Shown piece by piece: positions 51,541-60,637 of a stretch of 64,000 nucleotides of DNA. Position numbers and translations under genes: made by a program. Numbering within the stretch: the stretch's first letter is position 1; every line of letters starts with the position of its first letter. The notes beneath the pieces were generated by a model that worked only from the letters and a program-made list of their open reading frames with translations, did not search any database and was not told the DNA's origin. This DNA is from Saccharopolyspora erythraea (lineage in GTDB: Bacteria > Actinomycetota > Actinomycetes > Mycobacteriales > Pseudonocardiaceae): contig NZ_CP054839.1 of assembly GCF_018141105.1 (NCBI RefSeq), positions 1,426,001 through 1,490,000 of the forward strand, read 5' to 3'.

Positions 51541-52235
51541 TCAAGGTTCTGGTCGTCGACGACGACTTCATGGTGGCCAAGATCCACAGCGGCTACGTCT
51601 CGCGGGTGGCAGGCTTCGAGGTCGTCGGCACCGCCCACACCGGCGCCGACGCGCTGCGCGCGGTCGGCGAGCTGCGGCCCGAGCTGGTGCTGCTCGACAT
51701 CTACCTGCCCGACATGGACGGCCTGGCCGTGCTGCGGGAGCTGCGGGCGGGCACCGGCAGCCCGTCGGCCGACCCCGACGTCATCGTGATCACCGCCGCC
51801 CGCGACCTGGACACCGTGCGCGGCGCCATCCGCGGCGGCGCGCTGCACTACCTGATCAAGCCTTTCAGCTACGAGGCGCTGCGCGACCAGCTCGAGAACT
51901 TCAGGTCGCTGCACCGCAGGCTCAGCGCGATGCCGGGCGACGCCCCGGCCGTGCAGCAGGACGTCGACCGGCTCTTCGGATCCCGCGCGCGCGGCTCCTC
52001 AGCGCCGCCCAAGGGCGTCTCGAGCGAGACCGCGCGAATCGTCGAGGACATCCTGCGCGAGCGAACCGCAGGCGGCGGTGACCTCTCGGCGACCGAATGC
52101 GCCGACGCCACGGCACTTTCCCGGGTCAGCGCCCGCAAGTACCTGGAGCACTTCGTGGTGACCGGGCGGGCGGAGGTGCGCCTCCGCTACGGCGGCACCG
52201 GAAGGCCGGAACGCCGCTACCGCTGGTCGGACTGA
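51537..52235 (+). CDS. CitB/DcuR-type response regulator
   Basis: The 232-residue protein has a receiver domain (VLVVDDDFMVAKIHSGYV; Asp in LVLLDIYLPDMDGL; Thr in VIVITAAR; Lys in YLIKPFSYEAL) and a C-terminal winged-helix region with SATECADATALSRVSARKYL. That order is typical of CitB-family regulators that activate transport of citrate, fumarate or malate. GTG 51537 overlaps the kinase stop (GTGA), so both are co-translated. Its target is presumably the divergent tctCBA promoter and its own. Confidence 0.92.
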   Translation: MIKVLVVDDDFMVAKIHSGYVSRVAGFEVVGTAHTGADALRAVGELRPELVLLDIYLPDMDGLAVLRELRAGTGSPSADPDVIVITAARDLDTVRGAIRGGALHYLIKPFSYEALRDQLENFRSLHRRLSAMPGDAPAVQQDVDRLFGSRARGSSAPPKGVSSETARIVEDILRERTAGGGDLSATECADATALSRVSARKYLEHFVVTGRAEVRLRYGGTGRPERRYRWSD

Positions 52236-52486
52236 CACTCGTTCTCCAGCGTCTTGCTGCAAGTCGTACGCGATGCGGCGAGACATTTTCACCAGTCGAT
52301 TCTCGTCGCCGCGCGAAGCAAGTGTGAATGATCAACTTGCGCACCGAAACGGTCGGGCTATCTTCAAGAAGGCACTACCACAACTGAATTCCGCATTTCC
52401 GCAAAACCGGGAGACGAACTCACATTCAGCGAACGTCTCCACGGATTCTTTGTCGACCCATCACGCATCACTTCGAAGGAGCAGTA

Positions 52487-52816
52487 ATGCTTATCAAGCG
52501 CGTCCTCGTCGCGACGGCTCTCGGCCTCCCCCTGCTGTTCGGCGCCCCGGGCATGGCACTGGCCAACGGTGACCACCACGAGAAGCCGGTCCAGCACTGC
52601 AAGCACGAGTGCAAGCCCGTGAAGCACGACTGCAAGAAGGACCACAAGCCTGAGAAGCAGGACTGCAAGAAGGACCACAAGCAGCACGCGGACCACAAGA
52701 AGCATGGCGACCACAAGAAGCACGGGGACCACAAGCAGGAGCAGGCCCTGAACAACCACAACAACCAGGTCAACGTGCACACCAACGAGCAGACCGGTAC
52801 GCAGCGGCAGGGCTGA
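52487..52816 (+). CDS. secreted small His/Lys/Cys-rich protein
   Basis: The 109-residue precursor starts with a clear signal peptide (MLIKRVLVATALGLPLLFGA, cut near GMALA/NG). The mature part has CKHECKPVKHDC, a second DCKKDHKPEKQDCKKDHK block, then three HADHKKHGDHKK-type repeats with many His. It ends with a Asn/Gln-rich tail (NNHNNQVNVHTNEQTG). Four Cys and about 20 His in some 85 residues suggest metal binding outside the cell or in the wall. ATG 52487 follows GAAGGAG at 5 bases, and the upstream 250 bases are AT-enriched. A 16-bp terminator follows. I know no named family. Confidence 0.85.
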   Translation: MLIKRVLVATALGLPLLFGAPGMALANGDHHEKPVQHCKHECKPVKHDCKKDHKPEKQDCKKDHKQHADHKKHGDHKKHGDHKQEQALNNHNNQVNVHTNEQTGTQRQG

Positions 52817-52860
52817 GGCAGGCCCGGACCTCTGAATCAGACGGTGGCAGCCGCAGAAAC

Positions 52861-52897
52861 AGCGCTTGGCCCGGAGTTCTTCTCCGGGCCAAGCGCT
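52861..52897 (+). terminator. very strong hairpin after the His-rich gene
   Basis: A perfect 16-bp stem (52861-52876 with 52882-52897) closes a TTCTT loop. Outer CCGCAG and CTGCGG arms (52851-52856 and 52901-52906) could extend it. It lies 45 bases beyond the stop and may also serve the opposing sod gene. Confidence 0.85.
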
Positions 52898-53109
52898 CTG
52901 CTGCGGACGTGGATTCCCACGGTTTCACCGAGCACCCCGGAAAGGGCGACTGCTTCTTTGGTCCACCCTGACACGAATAGCGGCCCACGACGCGCAACCG
53001 CCTAATCGACGCGACGGGAAAGTGGGCCGGCCTCGACGTAAAGCACAAGGGTCGCCACCGATACCGCGCTCCGGCCGGAGCCCGCTTTTCGAGCGCGCCG
53101 GCAAAGGCG

Positions 53110-53742
53110 TCAGAGAACCGCGGGCAGGCGGAGTCCGTTGTAGCCGGCGCGGGCGTCCTGGAACCGCTTGGCGACCTCGTCCCAGTCGACCACGTTCCAC
53201 AGCTGCTTGACGTAGTCGGCCTTCACGTTGCGGTACTGCAGGTAGTAGGCGTGCTCCCAGATGTCGAACACCAGCAGCGGCGTGGTGGCGATCGACAGGT
53301 TGGAGTGGTGGTCGCGCAGCTGCTGGGTGATCAGCCGCTGACCGACCGGGTCCCAGGCCAGCACGCCCCAGCCGTTGCCCTGGATCGTGGTCGACACCGC
53401 CTCCATCTGGGCGCGGAACTTGTCGAACGACCCGAAGTCCTGGTCGATGGCCGCCGCCAGCTCCCCGGTGGGCCTGTCCCCGCCGTTGGGGCTGAGGATC
53501 TTCCACCACACCAGGTGCAGCGAGTGGCCCGCCAGGTTGAACGCCAGCGTGGTCTCCAGCCCGACGATCGAGCCGAAGTCGCCCTTGTCCCGGGCCTCGG
53601 CGATCTTGTCGATCGTGTCGTTGGCGCCCTTGACGTAGGTCGCGTGGTGCTTGCTGTGGTGCAGCTCGTTGATCTCCCCCGAGATCGCGGGCTCCAGCGC
53701 CGCGTAGTCGTAATCCAACTCGGGCAGCACGTACTGAGCCAT
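53110..53742 (-). CDS. sodA: superoxide dismutase, Fe/Mn type
   Basis: The 210-residue enzyme disproportionates superoxide. Metal ligands are seen in [12 protein letters not shown] (first His), [12 protein letters not shown] (second His) and the [13 protein letters not shown] segment (Asp and third His). The [13 protein letters not shown] start and the [10 protein letters not shown] helix are typical; there is no signal peptide. Whether it uses Mn or Fe cannot be fixed by eye. ATG 53742 has GGAG 9 bases upstream. The gene is single and is divergent from the methyltransferase gene. Confidence 0.94.
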   Translation of the reverse strand: MAQYVLPELDYDYAALEPAISGEINELHHSKHHATYVKGANDTIDKIAEARDKGDFGSIVGLETTLAFNLAGHSLHLVWWKILSPNGGDRPTGELAAAIDQDFGSFDKFRAQMEAVSTTIQGNGWGVLAWDPVGQRLITQQLRDHHSNLSIATTPLLVFDIWEHAYYLQYRNVKADYVKQLWNVVDWDEVAKRFQDARAGYNGLRLPAVL

Positions 53743-53926
53743 TCCGGACTCCTCGCATCGATCTTGGTCCTGACGACGCCGAGTCTCGAACCTCGAGCGC
53801 GCTGGAGGTCAACGGATCGGAGCGGGTGTTCTGCGTCACCGCGTCGCCGCTACCCGAACCGGCCCTGTCAGGGGCGTCGGCTCAGGCGCTAATGTGCGCG
53901 AGAACACATAGCCGACGGAGGCCGTG

Positions 53927-54733
53927 ATGTCCGACCCGACGTGGCTCACCGCAGACCACGACCTCGACCGCCCGAACGGCGCACGGATCTACGACTTCTA
54001 CCTCGGCGGCCAGAACAACCTGCTGTGCGACCGCACCTACGCGCGCAGGTTGCTGGCGCTGGTACCGGACCTGCGCCACGCCGCGCTGGAGAACCGCGCG
54101 TGCATGCGCCGCGTGGTGCGCATGTTCGCCGAGCGCGGCATCCGGCAGTTCCTCGACCTCGGTTCCGGCATCCCCACCGCGGGCAACACCCACGAGACCG
54201 CCCGCGAGGTCGCCCCGGACTGCCGCGTCGTCTACGTCGACAGCGAGCCGATGGCGGTCGCGCACGGCGAGCTGCTGCTGAACGGCGACCCGAACACCGC
54301 CATCGTGCGCAAGGACGTCCGCGACGTGCGGGCCGTGCTCCACGACGAGCAGACCCGGCGGCTGCTGGACTTCGACCAGCCCGTCGCGGTGCTGCTGTTC
54401 GCGCTGATGCAGTTCATCCCCGACGACGACGATCCGGAGGCCATGCTCGAGCAGTACCGCGACGCGCTGGTGCCCGGCTCGTATTTGGCGCTGTCGCACC
54501 TGACCGGCGACGACCGGCCCGAGGAGATGGAGGCCGTCCGCCGGCTCACCATGCACGAGGGCAGGCCCAACACCCTGCGCGGCCGGGAGCGGGTGCGGGA
54601 GCTGCTGGCCGGTTTCGAGCTGGTGGAGCCCGGCGTGGTCTACCTCCCGGAGTGGCGGCCGGACCCGGGGCACCGCGACGAGGTCCCCGTGGAACGCTCG
54701 ATGGCCTACGTCGCCGTCGGCTGCAAGCCCTGA
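53927..54733 (+). CDS. SAM-dependent methyltransferase, DUF574 family
   Basis: The 268-residue protein has the actinobacterial DUF574/PF04672 pattern: DHDLDRPNGARIYDFYLGGQ, RAVVRMFAERGIRQFLDLGS-like SAM motif (QFLDLGSGIPTAGNTHE), VVYVDSEPMAVAHG for ribose binding, and LMQFIPDDDDP. It is cytoplasmic; substrates of this very large streptomycete family are mostly unknown. ATG 53927 is preferred to GTG 53924 because it is 5 bases from GGAGG. It is transcribed alone. Confidence 0.9.
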   Translation: MSDPTWLTADHDLDRPNGARIYDFYLGGQNNLLCDRTYARRLLALVPDLRHAALENRACMRRVVRMFAERGIRQFLDLGSGIPTAGNTHETAREVAPDCRVVYVDSEPMAVAHGELLLNGDPNTAIVRKDVRDVRAVLHDEQTRRLLDFDQPVAVLLFALMQFIPDDDDPEAMLEQYRDALVPGSYLALSHLTGDDRPEEMEAVRRLTMHEGRPNTLRGRERVRELLAGFELVEPGVVYLPEWRPDPGHRDEVPVERSMAYVAVGCKP

Positions 54734-54891
54734 CCCCCTACCGCACCGCACCGGGCACGACCTCCGACGAGACCCGTGAGCCTTTCTGGCGCCACGACGA
54801 CCCAAACGACCCGCGGGCGTCCGGACACCGTTGGCGGGGGCGGAAATCGGCGGTGGCGACCTCAGCGGCAATGCGGACGAACCGCCCTTGC

Positions 54892-54897
54892 TAACGT
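54892..54897 (+). promoter_or_regulatory. -10 element of leaderless acyltransferase transcript
   Basis: TAACGT ends 6 bases before GTG 54904 and matches TANNNT; there is no ribosome binding site. Confidence 0.4.
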
Positions 54898-54903
54898 GGC
54901 GGC

Positions 54904-56022
54904 GTGTCCGAGCAGACCAGCACCGCGACCTCGGCCCCCTCGGGCACCCGGAGCAGGCGCAAGATCAGCTGGGACCTGGTCCGCGCGGGCTGCGTGACCC
55001 TGGTCATGCTCTACCACGCGACGTTCCTCGGCGTCTTCCTGCACCCGGAGCTGGAGAGCCGCAAGCTGGTCTTCCCCTACCAGGTCGGGGCGAGCCTGCT
55101 GCTGCTGATCTCGGGCTACTTCGCCTGCGTGACCATCGGGCGCGGGCCGGTGCTGCGCTACTGGTGGGGCCGCATCGCCCGGCTGCTGCCGCCCTTCCTG
55201 GCGGCGGTGTTGCTCATCTACGCGGTGATGCGGCTGGTCCCGGTCGACGGCTGGTTCGACCCGGGGTGGGGCGACCTGCTGGCCAACCTGCTCATGCTGT
55301 GGAACTGGCACCCGCAGGACCACCCCTTCATCGACGGCTCGCACTGGACGGTGCCGTTGCAGCTCATGGGCTTCACCGCCGCGGCACTGCTGTACCGGTC
55401 GAGCTGGGGACGCGGACCGCGGCTGCGGGTGGTGCTGTGGGCGGCGGTGCTCCTGCCGGTCGCGCAGTGGCCGCTGCGGGTGTCCAACCCGCCGGAGCCG
55501 TACCGCATGCTCGTCGACGGCATCGGCGCGCACCGCTGGCACCTGCTGGTGGCGGGGGTGGTGATCTGGCTGTGGTCGACCCGCCGCATCGGCACACCGC
55601 ACTTCTGCGCGCTGCTGGCCTCGTGCATGGTCGCCCAGGCGCTGCACAACTATTCGGAGACGCCGGAGGGCCTGGTCGCCGACTGGGGTTCGACGGTCGC
55701 GGTCTGCGCCGGGATGGTGGTCGTGGCGGCGACCGCCTACGGCCCGGACTGGAACCGGGTGGTGCCGGACTGGCTGGGCAGGCGCGTCCAGTGGTTCGCC
55801 GGGATCTCCTACGGCGTCTTCCTCACCCACCAGACCATCGGCTACATCGTCTCGCGCAAGCTCCAGGACGCCGGTGCGGGACCGACCGCGCAGACCGCGG
55901 CGATGGTGGGCACGGGCGTGGTCGCGGGCTGGCTGCTGACGCGCGTCGTGGAACGCCCCGCGCACCGCTTCCTGATGGGCACCTACGACCGGCTTCGCCC
56001 GGCCCCCGCCAAGTCCGCCTGA
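54904..56022 (+). CDS. acyltransferase 3 family membrane protein
   Basis: The 372-residue protein has about ten membrane helices. The N-terminal KISWDLVRAGCVTLVMLYHA contains the D-x2-R and His of acyltransferase 3 (OafA/NodX-like) proteins. RYWWGRIARLLPPFLAAVLL supplies the conserved Arg-rich motif. They move acyl groups to extracellular sugars or lipids. The last helices (ISYGVFLTHQTIGYIVSR) carry the conserved His near the end. GTG 54904 is probably leaderless. It faces the S37 peptidase gene across a strong hairpin. No glycosyltransferase neighbour indicates the substrate. Confidence 0.87.
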   Translation: MSEQTSTATSAPSGTRSRRKISWDLVRAGCVTLVMLYHATFLGVFLHPELESRKLVFPYQVGASLLLLISGYFACVTIGRGPVLRYWWGRIARLLPPFLAAVLLIYAVMRLVPVDGWFDPGWGDLLANLLMLWNWHPQDHPFIDGSHWTVPLQLMGFTAAALLYRSSWGRGPRLRVVLWAAVLLPVAQWPLRVSNPPEPYRMLVDGIGAHRWHLLVAGVVIWLWSTRRIGTPHFCALLASCMVAQALHNYSETPEGLVADWGSTVAVCAGMVVVAATAYGPDWNRVVPDWLGRRVQWFAGISYGVFLTHQTIGYIVSRKLQDAGAGPTAQTAAMVGTGVVAGWLLTRVVERPAHRFLMGTYDRLRPAPAKSA

Positions 56023-56075
56023 GCGGCCGTCGAGGCGCTCAGCGACGCGCTCCGGGCGCGTCCGGGCCAACGACG

Positions 56076-56116
56076 GCGCGCGGGCGGGCCCAGTGACTCC
56101 GGACCCGCCCGCGCGC
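56076..56116. terminator. strong hairpin between convergent genes
   Basis: A perfect 13-bp GC stem (56076-56088 with 56104-56116) closes a 15-base loop. It lies between the acyltransferase and S37 peptidase stops. Confidence 0.7.
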
Positions 56117-56124
56117 GCAGGTGC

Positions 56125-57498
56125 TCAGAACGGCCGGCGCTGGAGCGGGCGCTCGTCCAGCGGCGTGTCGCGCACCGACACGCCGGCATCGACACCGCCC
56201 CACCTGCGCAGCGCGGCGGTCGCGGCGTCGCGCTCCGAGGCGGGCAGTGCCTCGATGTCGGCGCCGTGGTTGCCGCCAGGGACGACGAACTTGAAGGAGT
56301 CCTCGCTGCCGGGCCCCAGCTCGAACGGCTCGGTGTTCCACGGGTCGTACTCGCCGTTGACGAACATCAGTTCCGAACCCGCCGAGCGCACCCAGTCGTC
56401 GATCCCGGCCATCACGCCGGGCTCGAACCACATCGGGATGTCCCTGGGCACCAGCCCGCGCGGGTTGCTGAGGTCGTCGTGGCGCAGCAGGTCGGCCAGC
56501 GCCGCGTTCGACACGCCCGGCCACCCCAGCTGCGTTCCCGCCTGGTAGTAGTACGGCACGTACTTCTCCACGCCCTGGTCGGTGTAGGAGGAGAACTGCA
56601 CGGTCTTGTCGAAGAACGCGTAGAGGTCGTCGGTGCTCGCGCCGGCGGCCGGGATCGTCGAGCAGCCCGCCTGGCCGCCGTACTGCCAGAACGTGAACGG
56701 CGTGTCGGAGACCACCAGCTCCAGGGCCCGGTCGATGCCGCCGACGGTCTTGTCGAAGGTGAAGCCCTCCTTCGCGGCGTAGTCGCCGAAGCGCTTGAGC
56801 ATCTCGTCGCGCCGCAGCAGCGCCTCCCGCTGCGCGGTGACCAGCGCGTTCCGGCACGCCTGGTCGGTGCCCACGGTGGCCAGGAACTCGTCGTAGCCGT
56901 CGCTGTCGTTGTCGACGTCGTTGGGCGCGACGTAGGCGACCGTGCCGTCGACGTCGCCGGGATAGAAGTGGCGGTGGTAGACCGCAGTCATCCCGCCCTT
57001 GCTGCCGCCGGTGGTGATCCACTCCTGGGCGTAGGCGGCCTTCAGCCCGTCGATGACCCGGTGCTCGTCGGTGGCCGACTGCCAGATGTCAAGGTGCCCC
57101 CATTCGGCCGGCTCGGGCCGCGACGGCGCGAAGAACCGGTGTTCGAGGCTCACCTGGTTGCCGTCAAGCAGCTGGGTCGGCTCGGCGCGGCTGGCCTTCT
57201 CCGGCAGGTTGTACCCGCTGGTGTAGGCGACCGTCGGCCGGTCGAACCCGCGGTGCAGCAGGGTCAGCCGCTGCTGGAACTCCCCGGCCGCCGGGTCGCG
57301 GTGGTCGGCGGGCTGGGTGAACGTCAGGTCGAACAGCCGGAACCCCGGCTCGGTCGGCCGCTCACCGGTGATGGTGAGCCCCGGGATGGCTTCGAGCTTC
57401 TCCCGCACGTCGTCGGCCTGCGGGGCCGCTGCCGCCGGCATGCCGGTGAGCAGCAGCCCGCACGTGACGGTCGCGGTGACCAGACCACGCCACTTCAT
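56125..57498 (-). CDS. secreted tripeptidyl aminopeptidase, S37 family
   Basis: The 457-residue precursor has a signal peptide (MKWRGLVTATVTCGLLLTGM, cut near PAAAA/PQ). The alpha/beta-hydrolase domain has the Ser nucleophile in WITTGGSKGGMTAVYHRHFY, the Asp in NGEYDPWN and the His in PGGNHGAD. These and the YTSGYNLP and EHRFFAPSRP segments identify the S37 (PS-10) peptidases of streptomycetes, which release tripeptides from exported proteins. ATG 57498 has GGAGG 4 bases upstream. It is monocistronic, diverging from the PPOX gene. Confidence 0.9.
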   Translation of the reverse strand: MKWRGLVTATVTCGLLLTGMPAAAAPQADDVREKLEAIPGLTITGERPTEPGFRLFDLTFTQPADHRDPAAGEFQQRLTLLHRGFDRPTVAYTSGYNLPEKASRAEPTQLLDGNQVSLEHRFFAPSRPEPAEWGHLDIWQSATDEHRVIDGLKAAYAQEWITTGGSKGGMTAVYHRHFYPGDVDGTVAYVAPNDVDNDSDGYDEFLATVGTDQACRNALVTAQREALLRRDEMLKRFGDYAAKEGFTFDKTVGGIDRALELVVSDTPFTFWQYGGQAGCSTIPAAGASTDDLYAFFDKTVQFSSYTDQGVEKYVPYYYQAGTQLGWPGVSNAALADLLRHDDLSNPRGLVPRDIPMWFEPGVMAGIDDWVRSAGSELMFVNGEYDPWNTEPFELGPGSEDSFKFVVPGGNHGADIEALPASERDAATAALRRWGGVDAGVSVRDTPLDERPLQRRPF

Positions 57499-57729
57499 CT
57501 CGCCTCCCAGCGTCTCGTGGGATCCGCGTGCCAGGTCGTCCGCCGCGTGCGGCTCCCGGTTGGGGGCGGCGGCGCGTGCGGCGTCCGGCCGTTGATCGGC
57601 ACCGAAAGTAGCCTGGGGCATAGCGCCTAGGAAGGCGAACCGATCGTGCTGTCGTGTTCCCGCAACCGGGGGGGTCGGCCGGCGCCGGACCGGGGCGCGA
57701 GCAGCCCGTCCGCTCACCTGGAGGTGTAC

Positions 57730-58134
57730 ATGTCCGAATCGGACCTGCCGCGGCAGGCGCTGGACGTCCTGGCCCGCCCGAACCCGGCGGTGATCGCCAC
57801 CGTCAACGCCGAGGGCGACCCGGTCACGGTCGCGACCTGGTACCTGTGGGAGAACGGGCAGGTGCTGGTCAACATGGACGGTGGCCGCGCGCGGCTCAAG
57901 CACCTGCGGCGCGACCCTCGCGTCTCGCTGACCGTGCTCAACGACGACGACTGGTACCAGCACGTCAGCCTGCGCGGGAAGGTTGTCCGGATGGCCGACG
58001 ACCCGGACCTGGCCGACATCGACCGCCTCGCGCGGCACTACCTCGGCAAGCCCTACCCGGACCGCGACCGGCCGCGCGTCAGCGCCTGGATCCAGGTGTC
58101 GTCCTGGCACGGCTGGAACATGGGTGAGCGCTGA
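57730..58134 (+). CDS. PPOX-class flavin/F420-dependent oxidoreductase
   Basis: The 134-residue split-barrel protein shows PNPAVIATVNAEGDPVTVAT, YLWENGQVLVNMDGGRARLK, HLRRDPRVSLTVLNDDDWYQ, HVSLRGKVVRMADDPDLADI and RHYLGKPYPDR. The Arg/Lys-rich GGRARLKHLRRDP segment fits binding of F420 or FMN phosphate, and the short length fits the F420-dependent Rv1155-like branch. ATG 57730 has GGAGG 6 bases upstream. It is cytoplasmic; the substrate is not evident. Confidence 0.87.
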   Translation: MSESDLPRQALDVLARPNPAVIATVNAEGDPVTVATWYLWENGQVLVNMDGGRARLKHLRRDPRVSLTVLNDDDWYQHVSLRGKVVRMADDPDLADIDRLARHYLGKPYPDRDRPRVSAWIQVSSWHGWNMGER

Positions 58135-58502
58135 CCGGCTCCAGGCGCGCTGAACGCACCCGCATGGTCCACGCGGTTCGCGACGGTCTCCGCGCGTCCG
58201 GCCGCCTGCGGTCGGACGCGAACCCCGCCCGCACGTCAGTGCGAGCCGTCGCTCGTGCGCGGCTCCTGGCGTGCCACGAGTGCTCAGCTCCCGGCGCGCC
58301 GACGCCATCAGCGCAGAACGCCCGGCGCGGCCACCAGCGCTCAGCACCCGGCGCGGCCAGGCCCGCCTGACCGGCGGCCGACCGCCGAAACCGCTGGTCG
58401 AAACGCTCGCGGTCGGCTGACAGCGCCCGAGCATGCGAAGGCCCGCGCAGGGGTGCCGTCCCGCCCCGTACCGGCACCCCGTGCGCTCAGCCCTCGCTAC
58501 CG
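58135..58502. other. 368-base convergent intergenic region, no gene
   Basis: Very GC-rich sequence between the PPOX and DivIVA-like genes. It contains short direct repeats of CCCGGCGCGGCCA type near 58320-58360 and, at its end, the hairpin at 58445-58486. Translations of open frames are Arg/Pro-rich and unlike proteins. Confidence 0.55.
58445..58486. terminator. hairpin after the DivIVA-like gene
   Basis: GCGCAGGGGTGCCG (58445-58458) pairs with CGGCACCCC (58472-58480) and GTGCGC (58481-58486) with one bulged base. It starts 17 bases beyond the stop of the minus-strand gene. Confidence 0.55.
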
Positions 58503-59477
58503 CTACGCGCGGGCGTCGGCGTGCGCGACCTCCGTCGCCTCGGCGACCGGCTCCTCGTCGCGCTGCCTGGGCACGGCGACCTCGTCCCGCTCGATGTCAG
58601 CCATCGGCACCTGTCCGTTGTGGACGGTCGTGTCCACGTAGGTGTCGGAGTGCTCACCAGGGGCACCGGCCTCGGTGGCCGACAGGAACGGCTCGGCCGC
58701 GGCGAGCACCCGCTGCGCCCCGCGAACCCGCTCGGCCAGGTCCTGGCGCATCCGCAGCATGGTCTCGGCGTACTCGTCGGCCCGCCGGACGCGGCGCTCG
58801 GCCTCCGCGGTCGCCTCCCGGACGCGGCGCTGCGCCTCCTGCCTGCTGGCGTGCTCGCGCTCGGCCTGCACCCGCATCTGCTCTTCCCGCCGGGCGGCCA
58901 TGGAGATCTCGAAGTCCTTCTCGATCTGCGTCCGCCGCTCCTCGGCGGAGGTGTCGAGCTTGCGGCGGTGCTGCTCGGCCTCGCGTGCCATCCGCTGGAT
59001 GTCCTCGCGAGTGCGCCTCAGCGACTCGTTGCGCTGCTCCTCGGCCTGCCGCCGCCACTGGTCGGCCTCGTTGACGAGGTTCTCGTAGCGGGTGCGCAGC
59101 TCGGCCGCCGACTGCTCGGCCCGCGCCCATTCGTGCTCGGCGGCGGCCTGCGCCGACGCGACGACCTCGGCGGCCTCGTCGTTGGCCAGCCGCACCATCC
59201 GGCGCATCCGGTCCGAGAGACCCTCCTCGTCGATCGGCGTCCGGCTGACGCTGTCGAGCTGCGCTCGTAAGGACTCGATCTCGGCCCGCGACTGCTCCAG
59301 CTGCGCCGACAGGTCGGCGACCTGGCTCAGCGCGGAGTCGCGGTCCTCGGTCAGCATCCGGACCTCGGCCTCGGTCTGCTGGAGGTAGAACTTCACCTGC
59401 GAACGCCGGAACCCGTACCAGACGGTGTCGAAATCCGCTTTCAACGGCACGAGTTCCCGGTCATCGTTGTGCCCCAC
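58503..59477 (-). CDS. DivIVA-like coiled-coil protein
   Basis: The 324-residue protein starts with a DivIVA-type N-terminal segment (LKADFDTVWYGFRRSQVKFY, then LQQTEAEVRMLTEDRDSALS). It is followed by about 230 residues of nearly uninterrupted coiled coil rich in Glu, Arg, Gln and Ala (QAEREHASRQEAQRRVREAT). The C-terminus is acidic and flexible. Such proteins organise polar growth or the cytoskeleton in actinobacteria (Wag31, FilP, Scy). The characteristic lipid-binding Arg/Lys and aromatic residues of a true Wag31 tip are not obvious, so this is a paralogue. GTG 59477 with GGTGAG upstream; a TTG at 59543 would add 22 residues. Confidence 0.78.
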   Translation of the reverse strand: MGHNDDRELVPLKADFDTVWYGFRRSQVKFYLQQTEAEVRMLTEDRDSALSQVADLSAQLEQSRAEIESLRAQLDSVSRTPIDEEGLSDRMRRMVRLANDEAAEVVASAQAAAEHEWARAEQSAAELRTRYENLVNEADQWRRQAEEQRNESLRRTREDIQRMAREAEQHRRKLDTSAEERRTQIEKDFEISMAARREEQMRVQAEREHASRQEAQRRVREATAEAERRVRRADEYAETMLRMRQDLAERVRGAQRVLAAAEPFLSATEAGAPGEHSDTYVDTTVHNGQVPMADIERDEVAVPRQRDEEPVAEATEVAHADARA

Positions 59478-59752
59478 GGTCTCACCCCACTCGAGTTGAT
59501 CTTCATACTGTTGCTGGGAGCGAGCCACGCCCCGACGCGGCAAATTCCGTTGTACACCCCCGAAGCGGCTTGCGATGTGCTCCGGCGGACTGAACCGGTG
59601 GAGCCGACGCGGTCACTCTGCGCAGGGACAACGGATCGCTGCGGGCCATTGTTCACCCCGGCCCGCGATAAGATCAACTGTTCGTTCTAGGGAAAGCCGC
59701 GCGACATCCGTTGTCGGCCTCGCCGACACCGGGCGCGAAATCCCTGCTCGTG
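59478..59752. other. 275-base intergenic region
   Basis: It lies upstream of the DivIVA-like gene and downstream of the TetR gene and must contain the DivIVA promoter. A small plus-strand open frame here has no family resemblance. No clear hairpin is seen. Confidence 0.5.
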
Positions 59753-60637
59753 TCAGCTCTTTTCGGCCGGGCCGAGCACGCGCCGGAAAAGCGTCTCGAT
59801 TTCGTCTCGTGTCGGAACCGATTCGCGGACGACGCCCTGCAACAGCAGCCCGCAGAACAGCGCCGAGAGCACCTTGCCGGTGACCGGGTCGGTGTGCGCG
59901 GTGAACTCCTCGGCCAGCGCGGCGTCCCACTCGGTGCTCACGTGCGCGAGCGCGGGGCGGTGCAGCGCGGCGACGTAGAGCTCGTGCTCGACCACCGTGC
60001 GCGAGCGTTCCGGCCCGAGGTAGTGCAGCACCAGGTCGGCCAGCGCCGCGGCGAAGTCGGCCGAGGGGTCCAGGCCGCGGGCCCACTCGCGCAGCTGCGC
60101 GACGTCGTCGCCCGCCGCCTGGCGCAGTGCCTCGGCAAGCAGGTCGTCGAGGTTGGCGAAGTAGTAGGTGGTCGATCCCAGCGGGACACCCGCGGCGGCG
60201 GCCACGGCGCGGTGGGTGAGCTTCTCGATGCCGCGCTCGGCCACGACGCTGATCGCGGCGCGGGCGATGCGTTCCCGCCTGGCGGGGTCCTTCGGACGCG
60301 CGGCCGGGCGAGCCGTGGAAGCGCGGCCGGACCGGTCGGTGGTGGACCGTCCCGCGCCGCTCGCGCGGGACGCGCCCGCGCCGGAACGTGACGGCGCCGA
60401 ACGCGGCGGCGCCGAACGCGCCGAGCGCGAGGGTCCCGGACCGGTCGATGTGGACCGCGCGGAACCGCCCGAAACGGACTGACCGGACGCGGCCTCACCC
60501 GCCGAGGCACGAACGGCAGGGGCACCGCCCGCCGGGGCGTGCCCCGTCCCGGCGCCGCCCGTCTGGCCGCCGCCGGCCGCGCCCGAGGTGGGCTCACCCG
60601 GCGCGGACTGGGTGCCCGCTGGCTCCGTGGTCGACAT
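59753..60637 (-). CDS. TetR-family regulator with long low-complexity N-terminus
   Basis: The 294-residue protein has about 112 residues rich in Ser, Gly, Ala, Pro and Arg before the TetR domain, which starts at RRERIARAAISVVAERGIEK. The helix-turn-helix is LTHRAVAAAAGVPLGSTTYY. The ligand-binding part has LDDLLAEALRQAAGDDVAQL and the final ESVPTRDEIETLFRRVLG. ATG 60637 with GGGAG 4 bases upstream would make the extension part of the protein. A later start would remove it, but none has a better site. It is divergent from the betaine-aldehyde-dehydrogenase-like gene, as BetI often is, so local repression of that gene is likely. Confidence 0.87.
   Translation of the reverse strand: MSTTEPAGTQSAPGEPTSGAAGGGQTGGAGTGHAPAGGAPAVRASAGEAASGQSVSGGSARSTSTGPGPSRSARSAPPRSAPSRSGAGASRASGAGRSTTDRSGRASTARPAARPKDPARRERIARAAISVVAERGIEKLTHRAVAAAAGVPLGSTTYYFANLDDLLAEALRQAAGDDVAQLREWARGLDPSADFAAALADLVLHYLGPERSRTVVEHELYVAALHRPALAHVSTEWDAALAEEFTAHTDPVTGKVLSALFCGLLLQGVVRESVPTRDEIETLFRRVLGPAEKS

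Noticed and set aside
59469-59690. Small plus-strand frame upstream of the DivIVA-like gene
   Set aside because: It overlaps the promoter of the opposite gene, has no clear ribosome binding site and shows no recognisable motif.
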